This document shows, piece after piece, positions 25,094 to 32,760 of a DNA stretch of 64,000 nt. The stretch covers positions 186,001 through 250,000 of the forward strand of contig JBGAGO010000001.1 in the NCBI GenBank assembly GCA_044226655.1, in the 5' to 3' direction. Each line of letters starts with the position of its first letter. The first letter of the stretch is position 1. A model generated the notes under the pieces. The model saw only the letters and a list, made by a program, of their open reading frames with translations, had not been told where the DNA came from and did not search any database. A program made the position numbers and the translations under genes. Source of the stretch: JBEVOS01 sp044226655. GTDB lineage: Bacteria; Pseudomonadota; Alphaproteobacteria; Caulobacterales; Aquidulcibacteraceae.

Positions 25094-28014
25094 TCGCCCT
25101 CCTCCGCATCCGCCCATTCCTTGCGCCGCGCCAGATGATCGTAGTCGCCCCAGGGCTTGATCAATTGCACGCGCGGTTTGGACAGAAACGGCTGATCGGA
25201 CTGCGCATAGCGCGCGAGCAGCGTCTCGAGCTCCTGCAGCGCCGCTTCGGCCGCAGCCTCCACGCCGCCTTCGGCCGCCACGCTGCGTGGCGCCGGATCG
25301 CGCCCGCCGAGGCGAAAATAGATCAGCTCTTTCGCGCGCGCCTTGAGCACGACATCGGCATCGCTGCCAAACGCGCCGCGCGCCAGCATCGCCGCTTCCA
25401 GCAGCAATTGCGGGGCGAGGCCAGCGGCCACCTCCTTGTCCGACGGCGGCTTGCCGGTCTTGAAATCCGCAATCGCCGCGCCCTCTGCGCCAAGTTCGAT
25501 CCAATCGGCCGTGCCGGTGAGCGAACGGCCATCGCGCAGCGCGAGCTTTCCTTTGACCTCTTGATGCACCACGCCCGTGCGCGCGTGCGCCCAGGCGAAG
25601 AAGGCGCGCGCCGTCTCCACCAGGCGCGCCTTCTCCGATGCGCGGCGCAGGCTGGAAAATCCGTTCTCCGCGAGCGCGCGATCGAGCCGCGCGAGAATCT
25701 GTTCGAACGATCCGTCCGCGCGCGCATGTTCGAGTGCGGCGTGGATGGCCGTGCCGCGTTCGGCCGCGCCCGGCTCGTAGCCGACCGGTTTCAGCGCTTC
25801 GAGCCCCATCAGCTTGCGCGCGTAGATCGCATAGGGATCGCGGATCAGCGTCTCGACCTGCGTGACGCTCAATTGCGTGAGGCGCTTGCCCTTCGGCGGC
25901 GCGGGACGCGGCGGGGCCAGCGGCGCGCGGCGCGCACGCGCATCGAGCGCGCGCGCCAGCGCCAAAATCTCATCGTCGCGCGCCAGCTTAAGGCCAGCGC
26001 CGCGCACCAGCGTATCGAGCCGCCAAATCCAGCGCGACGCAACGGAGGGCGCGCCCTCACGCTTCAAGGATCGTGTCAGCACCACGCGCGGCGCGCAGGC
26101 CAATTGCGCAAAATCATGCGCCGCGAGGCCAAGGCGGGTTTCGAGCGGCGCAAGCCCAAGCTTGGCGCGCATCGGACGCGACAGGAACGGATCTTCATGC
26201 GGCGGCGCGGGCCAGGCGCCTTCGTTTAATCCGCCGAGAATGATCAGATCGCGCCGTTGCAAGCGCGCTTCGAGCGGCCCCCAGATCGCGCAGCGCGAAT
26301 CGCCGCCGAATTCCGGCGGCGCGTCCGCGCCATCGAGCAAGGTCGTCACCGCGCGGGCGGAATCGGCGAGCGCATGCGTCGGGAACGCCTCGCCATGGTC
26401 GCGCAGATCGCCGAGAAACGCGTTCGCCTTCGCGCCGGCGCGGCCAACCCATACATCATCGCCACCGATGCGCTCTGCAGCGGCGGCCAAGGCGAGCGCG
26501 AACGCTTGCAAGGTCGGCTCCTGCGCCAAATCGCGCAACGGCGTGAGCGCTTCGGCGATCAAATCCGCGAGCGCGCGTGCAGGCGCGAGATCGAGGCGGC
26601 CCTGAGCGGTGCGCTCGATATCCGCCAGCAAGCGCCCAATGTCTTCGACGCCGCCGTGCCGGCGTGCGCCGCGCAGCGCATGGCGCAAGAGCTGCGCCTT
26701 GGCCGCGCCGTGTTCGCCAAAGCGCGCGAGCGGATGGTTGAGCAGGCCCGCCAGCGCCACGGGCGCGCCGCTGTCGCGCGCCAATTCGCAGAGCAGCGCG
26801 AGCAAGGTTCCGTGCGGCGTTTCTCGCAACGGCCGCGCATGCGACACATCCGGGACGATGCCCCAGCGCGCCAGCTTTTCCGCGACGCGGTGCGCCAGCG
26901 CATTGTCCGCCGTCACCAGCGCCACGCGCGCCGCGGGGCTCTCCATTTCGCGCCGCATCAGCAGCGCGATCGTCATCGCTTCTTCTTCGCCGTTCGCGGC
27001 TTCGACCAGCGCGAGATTTTCGAGGCCCTGCGCCGCCATCTTGGCGCCGCCCGCATCGTCAAGACGACGCAGCCAATCGGCCGTGGCCGTGGCCGGCACG
27101 AGCGCTTCGCGCACCAGCACGCGGCGCGCGCGGCCGGCCTCGGTTTCTTCGCAGAGCGCGGGCACGTCGCGCCGATCGAGCGCGAGCGCGTTCAGCGTAT
27201 CGCGCAACGCGGCTTGCGGATGCTGCGCATCGATGGCGCGCCAGGCCTCGTCGTCGAGATCGCTGTCGAGACCTGGCAGCACCACAACGCCGCGCGGCAA
27301 ACGCGAGACCACGCGCATCAGCGCGCGCGTGGCGGCGATCGAACCGGTTGAGCCCGCGATCACGATCGGCCGATCCGGCGGCGCCTCTTCCCAGGATTTC
27401 GCCAGCGCATGGAGCACGGCGCTGCGCCGCGCGCCCGGATCGGTCAGGCCATCCTCCTGCAAGCGCAGAGGCCAAAGCGCCGTGACGATTTCGAGGAAGG
27501 TCACCGATTGGCGCCAATGCGCCGCAAGCTCCATCTCTTCGACGAGCGTCGGCAGCGCGGACCAATCGAGCGCATTGACGGCCGCGGCGGAATCGAGCAG
27601 CCGGCACAATTCATCGGCCATCGCGAGCGCACGCGCGGGATCGGCGCCGCCCTCTTCCGCTTTCAAGCGCGCCGCGGCGAGCGTGGCGAGCTCCAGCCTG
27701 CGGCGCAGCTCGGGAATCGCGGGCGCGATGTCGAACGCGAGCGGCTCGGCGCCCCACACGTCCGGCCCGTCATCAGGGTCGCCCACCGGGCGGATCGTCG
27801 GCAACAGCGCAGCGCCCGTCTGGCGCGCGAACTCATCCATCATGCCGGCGGCGGCGCGGCGGTTCGGCACGAGAATGATCGCGTCGGCCAGCGCGAACGG
27901 CGCATCATCGCCGCGCAATTCCGCGATCATGCGCGCGACGAGAATTTCCAGGAACGGCGCCGAGGCGGGGATCGCGCGAATGCGAGGCGCGGGCCCGCCG
28001 AAGAGCGTCGTCAC
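25090..28014 (-). CDS. addB: AddB, nuclease subunit of AddAB
   Basis: Protein of 974 residues typical of alphaproteobacterial AddB: no Walker A, an inactive helicase-like body, and a C-terminal nuclease with AIHAALEHARADG, TGTADWIELG and AIADFKTGKPPSD. No four-cysteine iron-sulphur set around the nuclease is evident, unlike the Firmicute AddB. It pairs with AddA. Its start overlaps the stop of the upstream kinase/nucleotidyltransferase gene by 4 bp, so the run is tightly coupled. Confidence 0.95.
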   Translation of the reverse strand: MTTLFGGPAPRIRAIPASAPFLEILVARMIAELRGDDAPFALADAIILVPNRRAAAGMMDEFARQTGAALLPTIRPVGDPDDGPDVWGAEPLAFDIAPAIPELRRRLELATLAAARLKAEEGGADPARALAMADELCRLLDSAAAVNALDWSALPTLVEEMELAAHWRQSVTFLEIVTALWPLRLQEDGLTDPGARRSAVLHALAKSWEEAPPDRPIVIAGSTGSIAATRALMRVVSRLPRGVVVLPGLDSDLDDEAWRAIDAQHPQAALRDTLNALALDRRDVPALCEETEAGRARRVLVREALVPATATADWLRRLDDAGGAKMAAQGLENLALVEAANGEEEAMTIALLMRREMESPAARVALVTADNALAHRVAEKLARWGIVPDVSHARPLRETPHGTLLALLCELARDSGAPVALAGLLNHPLARFGEHGAAKAQLLRHALRGARRHGGVEDIGRLLADIERTAQGRLDLAPARALADLIAEALTPLRDLAQEPTLQAFALALAAAAERIGGDDVWVGRAGAKANAFLGDLRDHGEAFPTHALADSARAVTTLLDGADAPPEFGGDSRCAIWGPLEARLQRRDLIILGGLNEGAWPAPPHEDPFLSRPMRAKLGLAPLETRLGLAAHDFAQLACAPRVVLTRSLKREGAPSVASRWIWRLDTLVRGAGLKLARDDEILALARALDARARRAPLAPPRPAPPKGKRLTQLSVTQVETLIRDPYAIYARKLMGLEALKPVGYEPGAAERGTAIHAALEHARADGSFEQILARLDRALAENGFSSLRRASEKARLVETARAFFAWAHARTGVVHQEVKGKLALRDGRSLTGTADWIELGAEGAAIADFKTGKPPSDKEVAAGLAPQLLLEAAMLARGAFGSDADVVLKARAKELIYFRLGGRDPAPRSVAAEGGVEAAAEAALQELETLLARYAQSDQPFLSKPRVQLIKPWGDYDHLARRKEWADAEEGE

Positions 28015-29864
28015 GCCCCCGCCGCGCGGGCGAGGCGCGCGTCTTCTTCGGCAAGGCGCGCTTCAGCCGCATCGCGCGCGCCCGGCGAGCCGACATGCAG
28101 CCAGAAACCATCGAACATCGCGCCGTAAAGCCTGCCTTCTTCCCACAAGCGTTTCCACACGCGGCGGAACGAGAACGGTTCGAGCGGCTCCACATCCATG
28201 ATGCGCGGATGGATGATCTGCACGCCCATCCACGCAAGATCGGCGCTCGCATCGTCGAAGCGATGCGTGATGCGGCCATCGGCGGCCATTTTGAAATCAC
28301 CGTCGGTTTCGAGCCCGAGCACATGGTCCATCGGCGCCAGCAGCAAGAGCGCATCCATGCGCGCGGGATCGAATTGCGCCGCGAGCTTGGCCAGTGCGTG
28401 ATCGCCAATCCAAACGGAATCCGTGTTGACGTGATAGATCGGCTCATCGCCGAGCAGCGCGCGCGCCTGGCGCACGCCGCCGCCCGTCTCCATCAATTGC
28501 GCGCGCTCATCGGAGATGACGATCTCCAGATCGCGGCACTGCGCGAGGTGCGCTTCCATCTGATCGGCGCGGTAATGCACGTTGACGATCGCCTTCGTCA
28601 CGCCCGCTTCGACCAGACGATCGAGCATGTGATCGAGCAAGGTGCGGCCGTGCAGCATCACCAGCGGCTTGGGCAGATCGTCGGTGAGCGGGCGCATGCG
28701 CGTGCCGAGGCCGGCGGCCAGCACCATTGCGGCCTTTGGCGCGGTCTTCGGCGCGCGCGCCGCGATCGAGGTCACGCGCGCTTCGCCCGTCAGCAATGGC
28801 CCCGCCGCTTCTTCGACGAAGGCGCGCGCTTCGGCGAGCGCGGGATGGCGCAGGTTCTGATCGAGATGGGCCCACATGCGCGGCATGAAGGCGCGATAGC
28901 GCGGCTTGTGATCGCGCACGTCGAGCCGCGAGAAAATGCCCAGAATGCGCATCGCGTTGATGGTTCCGAGCACGGCGAGCTCGCGCATGAACGCGGCTTC
29001 GTCATCGCCGGTGATGTCGAGATAAGCGCGGATCGCGGCGGCGGCGGCGCGTGGCGAGACATCGCGGCGCGCATCCTGCAGCAGCATCGCGAAATCCCAA
29101 GCGCGCCAGCCGCGCACCGCATCCTGGAAATCCAGCAGACCGACCCGCGCGACATCTGTGCGGCCAGGCAGCCAGAGCAAATTCTCCGCGTGATAGTCGC
29201 GGATTGTCAGCGCGCGCGGAAAGCCAAGCGCCTTCACAATCAGTGAATCGCGGATGCGCGCCCAGCGATCCGGATCGTCGATGCGCACGCCGGGCTCAGC
29301 CTTCGGCAGCCATTCGACGAACAGATCGGCGTTCACCTCAAGCGCCAGCGCATCGTAATCGAGCAAGGGCCAGCTGGCGCCGAAGCCTTCCAGCATCTGC
29401 GGCAAAGGCTGCGCATGCGCGTGCGCCAGCACTTCGGCCGCAGCGATATAGAGCTCATCCTCATCGGCGCGCGACGGGATCACCTGCGCGAAGAGATCAT
29501 CGCCGAGATGTTCAAGCACGGCGTAGCCCGCGCCGATGTCGAGGCCATAAATATCCGGCGCCGAAAGCCCGAGCTTGCGCAAATGGCCAGCGACGGCGGC
29601 GAAGGCTTCAACGCGCGAGGCGGCGAGGCGCGAGGTGGCGTTCCAGCCCATAGTGCGCCGTTCCGCCGGCGTGGCGCGCGGCGGGCACGGACCGCTTTCA
29701 TTGCTCGGCGCCGCATCCATCAAAATCGCGCGCATGCCGTCCCCGCGCGTCAGCACTTCATAGCGGCGTGTCGACGCATCGCCGGCGAGCGGGCGGCGCT
29801 CGGCGCCGGCGAAGCCGGTCTCGGCGAGCAGGGTCTGCAGCGCGTGATCGCGATCAGAGCTCAA
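28011..29864 (-). CDS. amgK-murU: Fused MurNAc/GlcNAc anomeric kinase and MurNAc-1-P uridylyltransferase
   Basis: Protein of 617 residues joining two enzymes normally encoded separately. Residues about 1-350 are an aminoglycoside phosphotransferase-type kinase like AmgK, with the catalytic loop TIRDYHAENLLWLPG and GLLDFQDAVRGWRAWDF as the metal-binding block. Residues about 375-605 are a sugar nucleotidyltransferase like MurU, with AMVLAAGLGTRMRPLTDDLP followed by KPL and VNTDSVWIGDHAL. Together they turn recovered MurNAc into UDP-MurNAc in the fosfomycin-bypassing recycling pathway. The alpha-phosphate sugar assignment rests on family knowledge. It overlaps tsaE by 11 bp and addB by 4 bp. 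Confidence 0.88.
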   Translation of the reverse strand: MSSDRDHALQTLLAETGFAGAERRPLAGDASTRRYEVLTRGDGMRAILMDAAPSNESGPCPPRATPAERRTMGWNATSRLAASRVEAFAAVAGHLRKLGLSAPDIYGLDIGAGYAVLEHLGDDLFAQVIPSRADEDELYIAAAEVLAHAHAQPLPQMLEGFGASWPLLDYDALALEVNADLFVEWLPKAEPGVRIDDPDRWARIRDSLIVKALGFPRALTIRDYHAENLLWLPGRTDVARVGLLDFQDAVRGWRAWDFAMLLQDARRDVSPRAAAAAIRAYLDITGDDEAAFMRELAVLGTINAMRILGIFSRLDVRDHKPRYRAFMPRMWAHLDQNLRHPALAEARAFVEEAAGPLLTGEARVTSIAARAPKTAPKAAMVLAAGLGTRMRPLTDDLPKPLVMLHGRTLLDHMLDRLVEAGVTKAIVNVHYRADQMEAHLAQCRDLEIVISDERAQLMETGGGVRQARALLGDEPIYHVNTDSVWIGDHALAKLAAQFDPARMDALLLLAPMDHVLGLETDGDFKMAADGRITHRFDDASADLAWMGVQIIHPRIMDVEPLEPFSFRRVWKRLWEEGRLYGAMFDGFWLHVGSPGARDAAEARLAEEDARLARAAGA

Positions 29865-30312
29865 GCGCGCGTCCCTCCCAATGTCCGTGCGGCGTCACCG
29901 ACGCGCGCCGGCCCGCTTCGGCGAAATCGAGCCTGACGTCCAGCCGATCGCGCGGCAGATAAGGACCCAGCCGCTCAGGCCATTCGATCAAGGTCGCCGC
30001 GTCGATCAAAGCGTCCTCGACGCCCAATTCCTCGACCTGCTCGGGCGATTGCAGGCGATAAAGGTCCATGTGCCAGAGCGCGCCCTTCGGGCCCTCATAG
30101 ATCTGCACGAGCGTAAAGGTCGGGCTCGGCGCCTCTTCGTCCCGGCCCGTCCAGGCCGAAATCGCGCCGCGCGCCAGGGTCGTCTTGCCGGCGCCCAGGC
30201 CGCCCCAGAGGCAGACGCAATCGCCCGGCGCGAGCTGGCCGCCCAGGCGCGCGCCCAGGGCTGCGGCGCTTTCCGCGTCCGGCAAGAAGATCGAATCGTG
30301 GGCCGCGATCAC
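29854..30312 (-). CDS. tsaE: tRNA threonylcarbamoyladenosine biosynthesis ATPase TsaE
   Basis: Protein of about 152 residues. P-loop WGGLGAGKTTLARG, then PTFTLVQIYEG, the signature HMDLYRL and LIEWPERLG. TsaE is the ATPase of the TsaBDE complex that makes t6A37 on ANN-decoding tRNAs. GTG 30312 gives the best N-terminus (IAAHDSIFLPDAESAAAL); the open frame runs far upstream without family likeness. It diverges from the ferredoxin reductase gene 102 bp away and overlaps the fused kinase gene. Confidence 0.92.
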   Translation of the reverse strand: MIAAHDSIFLPDAESAAALGARLGGQLAPGDCVCLWGGLGAGKTTLARGAISAWTGRDEEAPSPTFTLVQIYEGPKGALWHMDLYRLQSPEQVEELGVEDALIDAATLIEWPERLGPYLPRDRLDVRLDFAEAGRRASVTPHGHWEGRALEL

Positions 30313-30414
30313 TCCCGGAACGTGACGCTTTGGGAAGCCCCCATCAAGGCCGGTCGGCTTGCCATAGGGCGCCCCACGCTTAAAAGATGACGCCGGCGAC
30401 AGCGGAGCAAGCGC

Positions 30415-31653
30415 TTGAGTGAGGGCCGTCCTCGGCGAGTGGTGGTGGTCGGCGCCGGCCAGGCGGGCGGCGAAGCCGTGCAGCGTCTGCGCGCGGGCGA
30501 TCCCAATATGGAGATAACGCTGATCGGCGAAGAGCCGCTCGCGCCCTATCAGCGCCCGCCGCTTTCCAAAAAATACCTTTCCGGCGAGATGGATGCGGAG
30601 CGGCTGATGCTGCGCCCGCCCTCGGTTTACGAGCACGAACATATCGCCCTGCTGCTCAATCGCCGCGCGGTGTGGATCGACCGGGTGGGCAAACGGCTCC
30701 GGCTCGAAGGCGGCCAGGAGCTGCCCTATGACGCGCTGATTCTGGCCACGGGGTCGCGGCCGCGGAAGCTGCCGATCGTCGGCGTCGATCTGGCCGGCGT
30801 GCACGCGCTGCGCACCACGGCCGATATCGACGCCATCCGCGCCGGCTTCCGGCCGGGCGCGAAATTGGTGATTTTCGGCGCCGGCTATATCGGCCTGGAG
30901 GTCGCGGCGGTGGCCCGCCAGAAGGGCCTCGACGTCACCGTGCTTGAAGCCGCGGTGCGGCCGCTGGCGCGGGTGACGAGCCCGGAAGTGGCCGGCTTCT
31001 TCCTCGATGAGCACACCTCCAAAGGCGTGCGCTTCGCGCTCAACACCCAGGCCGCCGTGATCAAGGGCGTCGACCGCGTGCGCGCCGTGGGCCTGGCGGA
31101 CGGCTCTGAAATTCCAGCCGATCTCGTCATCATCGGCGTGGGCATCAATCCGGAAACCAGCCTGGCCCAGCAATCGGGCCTCACCGTCGAAAACGGCATC
31201 TGCGTCGATCGCACCATGCGCACCTCCGATCCGGCGGTCTACGCCATCGGCGATTGCGTGAGCCGGCCGCTGGTGCATTACGGCAACCGCATGAGCCGGC
31301 TCGAAAGCGTCCACAACGCCATCGAGGGCGGCAAGATCGCGGCGGCTTCCCTGCTCGGCGAAACCCCGCCGGTGGAGGAGGCGCCGTGGTTCTGGTCGGA
31401 TCAATATGATCTCAAGCTGCAGATCGCCGGCATCTCGCATGGCTATGACCGATTGGTTATGCGCGGCGACCCGAAGGAGCGCAGCTTCGCCGCCTTCTAT
31501 TTCCAGGCCGGACGCCTGATCGCGGTCGACGCGGTCAACAAGCCGGCCGAGTATTTGGGCGCCAAACAACTCATCCAGCGCGGTAAGAGCGTTGCGCCCG
31601 AAGCCCTCGCCGATTTATCGAAGCCCATGAAGGAAATCGTCGCCGCTGCTTGA
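30415..31653 (+). CDS. FAD-dependent ferredoxin reductase (putidaredoxin/rhodocoxin reductase type)
   Basis: Protein of 412 residues. FAD-binding VVVVGAGQAGGEAV near the N-terminus, NAD-binding VIFGAGYIGLEVA about residue 150, and a second FAD block VYAIGDCVSR; the C-terminal reductase domain contains SDQYDLKLQIAG. It passes electrons from NADH to a small 2Fe-2S ferredoxin. TTG 30415 is preceded by GGAG at 8 bp. The ferredoxin itself is encoded 22 bp downstream. Confidence 0.93.
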   Translation: MSEGRPRRVVVVGAGQAGGEAVQRLRAGDPNMEITLIGEEPLAPYQRPPLSKKYLSGEMDAERLMLRPPSVYEHEHIALLLNRRAVWIDRVGKRLRLEGGQELPYDALILATGSRPRKLPIVGVDLAGVHALRTTADIDAIRAGFRPGAKLVIFGAGYIGLEVAAVARQKGLDVTVLEAAVRPLARVTSPEVAGFFLDEHTSKGVRFALNTQAAVIKGVDRVRAVGLADGSEIPADLVIIGVGINPETSLAQQSGLTVENGICVDRTMRTSDPAVYAIGDCVSRPLVHYGNRMSRLESVHNAIEGGKIAAASLLGETPPVEEAPWFWSDQYDLKLQIAGISHGYDRLVMRGDPKERSFAAFYFQAGRLIAVDAVNKPAEYLGAKQLIQRGKSVAPEALADLSKPMKEIVAAA

Positions 31654-31675
31654 CGTTGCGCGATAGGGAGCCCCG

Positions 31676-31996
31676 ATGCCGAAGATCACGTACATCGAAC
31701 ACAACGGCAAAGAACATGTCGTCGAAGCCCCCGTGGGGCAGACGGTGATGGAAGCCGCGGTGAAGAACGCCATCCCCGGCATCGACGCCGATTGCGGCGG
31801 CGCGTGCGCCTGCGCGACCTGCCATGTCTATGTCGACGAAGCCTGGCTTGCGAAAACCGGCGAACGCTCGGGCATGGAAGAATCGATGCTCGATTTCGCC
31901 AACGAGGTGCACGACAATTCGCGCCTCTCTTGCCAGATCAAGATCACCAACGAGCTCGACGGCCTCGTCGTGCGCACCCCGCAAAGCCAGCACTGA
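31676..31996 (+). CDS. 2Fe-2S ferredoxin (putidaredoxin/adrenodoxin type)
   Basis: Protein of 106 residues. The cluster ligands match putidaredoxin spacing: Cys40, Cys46, Cys49 and Cys86 (DADCGGACACATCHVYVDE and SRLSCQIK), with an extra Cys44. It is the natural electron acceptor of the adjacent reductase. Such pairs feed cytochrome P450s or Rieske oxygenases, but none is encoded in this window. GGGAG precedes the ATG. A family-B palindrome starts 10 bp after the stop. Confidence 0.96.
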   Translation: MPKITYIEHNGKEHVVEAPVGQTVMEAAVKNAIPGIDADCGGACACATCHVYVDEAWLAKTGERSGMEESMLDFANEVHDNSRLSCQIKITNELDGLVVRTPQSQH

Positions 31997-32005
31997 GGCC
32001 CTTGT

Positions 32006-32144
32006 CCTTCTCCCCTTGTGGGAGAAGGTGGATCGGCGCGCAGCGCCGAGACGGATGAGGGGTGCTTGCGCTTTCCTTTCAGAGCGCAGCGCTTTCACCC
32101 CTCATCCGGCGCTACGCGCCACCTTCTCCCACAAGGGGAGAAGG
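32006..32144. repeat. Family-B palindromic element, copy 2 (left flank of DUF559 gene)
   Basis: 139-bp element with the same perfect 26-bp terminal inverted arms as copy 1 (32006-32031 and 32119-32144) and the inner GATGAGGGGTG/CACCCCTCATC pair. It ends 14 bp before the stop of the DUF559 gene. Confidence 0.92.
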
Positions 32145-32158
32145 ACGCGGTCGAGGCC

Positions 32159-32524
32159 TCAATGTCTTCCTTCCAGGGCGTTGAGCAGCATCTCCAGAAC
32201 GCCGTCTCGTTCCTTGAAGAGATCGCCCGTTGTGATGCGCAGAACGTGAAAACCCGCAGCTTGGAAATAGGCATCGCGCTGCGCGTCGCGGGCCTGCTGT
32301 TTGGGCTCCGTATGCTGCGAACCGTCGAGTTCGACGATCAACCTTGAATCATAACAGACGAAATCGGCGACATAGTCTCCAAGCGGGACCTGCTTGCGAA
32401 ACTTGTAGGACGCCAAGCGCCGATCCCGCAGCAGCATCCAAAGAATGCGCTCTTCGTCGCTCATGGCTTTGCGAAGAACGCGCGCCCGCGTGAGCGCCCT
32501 CTCCGATTTCGGCAGCCGCGACAT
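32159..32524 (-). CDS. DUF559 (Vsr-like) endonuclease-domain protein
   Basis: Protein of 121 residues. It has the DUF559 layout: RVLRKAMSDEERILWMLLRD, a core KFRKQVPLGDYVADFVCYDSR and LIVELDGSQHTEPKQQARD, then GFHVLRITTGDLFKERDGVLEMLL. The D...E-x-D spacing is that of a Vsr/PD-(D/E)XK nuclease core (DYVADF and VELDG). The family is very common but its cellular role is not established. The gene is bracketed by two family-B palindromes with 14 bp on either side, so it looks like the cargo of that repeat pair. ATG 32524 gives MSRLPKSERALTRARVLRK. Confidence 0.88.
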   Translation of the reverse strand: MSRLPKSERALTRARVLRKAMSDEERILWMLLRDRRLASYKFRKQVPLGDYVADFVCYDSRLIVELDGSQHTEPKQQARDAQRDAYFQAAGFHVLRITTGDLFKERDGVLEMLLNALEGRH

Positions 32525-32538
32525 CCGCCGATTATCGT

Positions 32539-32680
32539 CCTTCTCCCCTTGTGGGAGAAGGTGGATCGCGCGCGTCGGCGCGCGAGACGGATGAGGGGTG
32601 TCGGCGCTTCGTTTCCAGAACGTTGTGCCATCACCCCTCATCCGGCGCTGCGCGCCACCTTCTCCCACAAGGGGAGAAGG
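32539..32680. repeat. Family-B palindromic element, copy 3 (right flank of DUF559 gene)
   Basis: 142-bp element with the same perfect 26-bp arms (32539-32564 and 32655-32680). Its outer flank, ACGCGGTGGAAGCC, closely matches the inner flank of copy 2, ACGCGGTCGAGGCC, as if both elements carry about 15 bp more of shared sequence. The start codon of the DUF559 gene lies 14 bp away. Confidence 0.92.
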
Positions 32681-32760
32681 ACGCGGTGGAAGCCGATCGA
32701 TCGCACTTGTCATGGTCCACAGCTTATGTGCGCGCGCGGACAGTCCGATAGATTTCCCCT

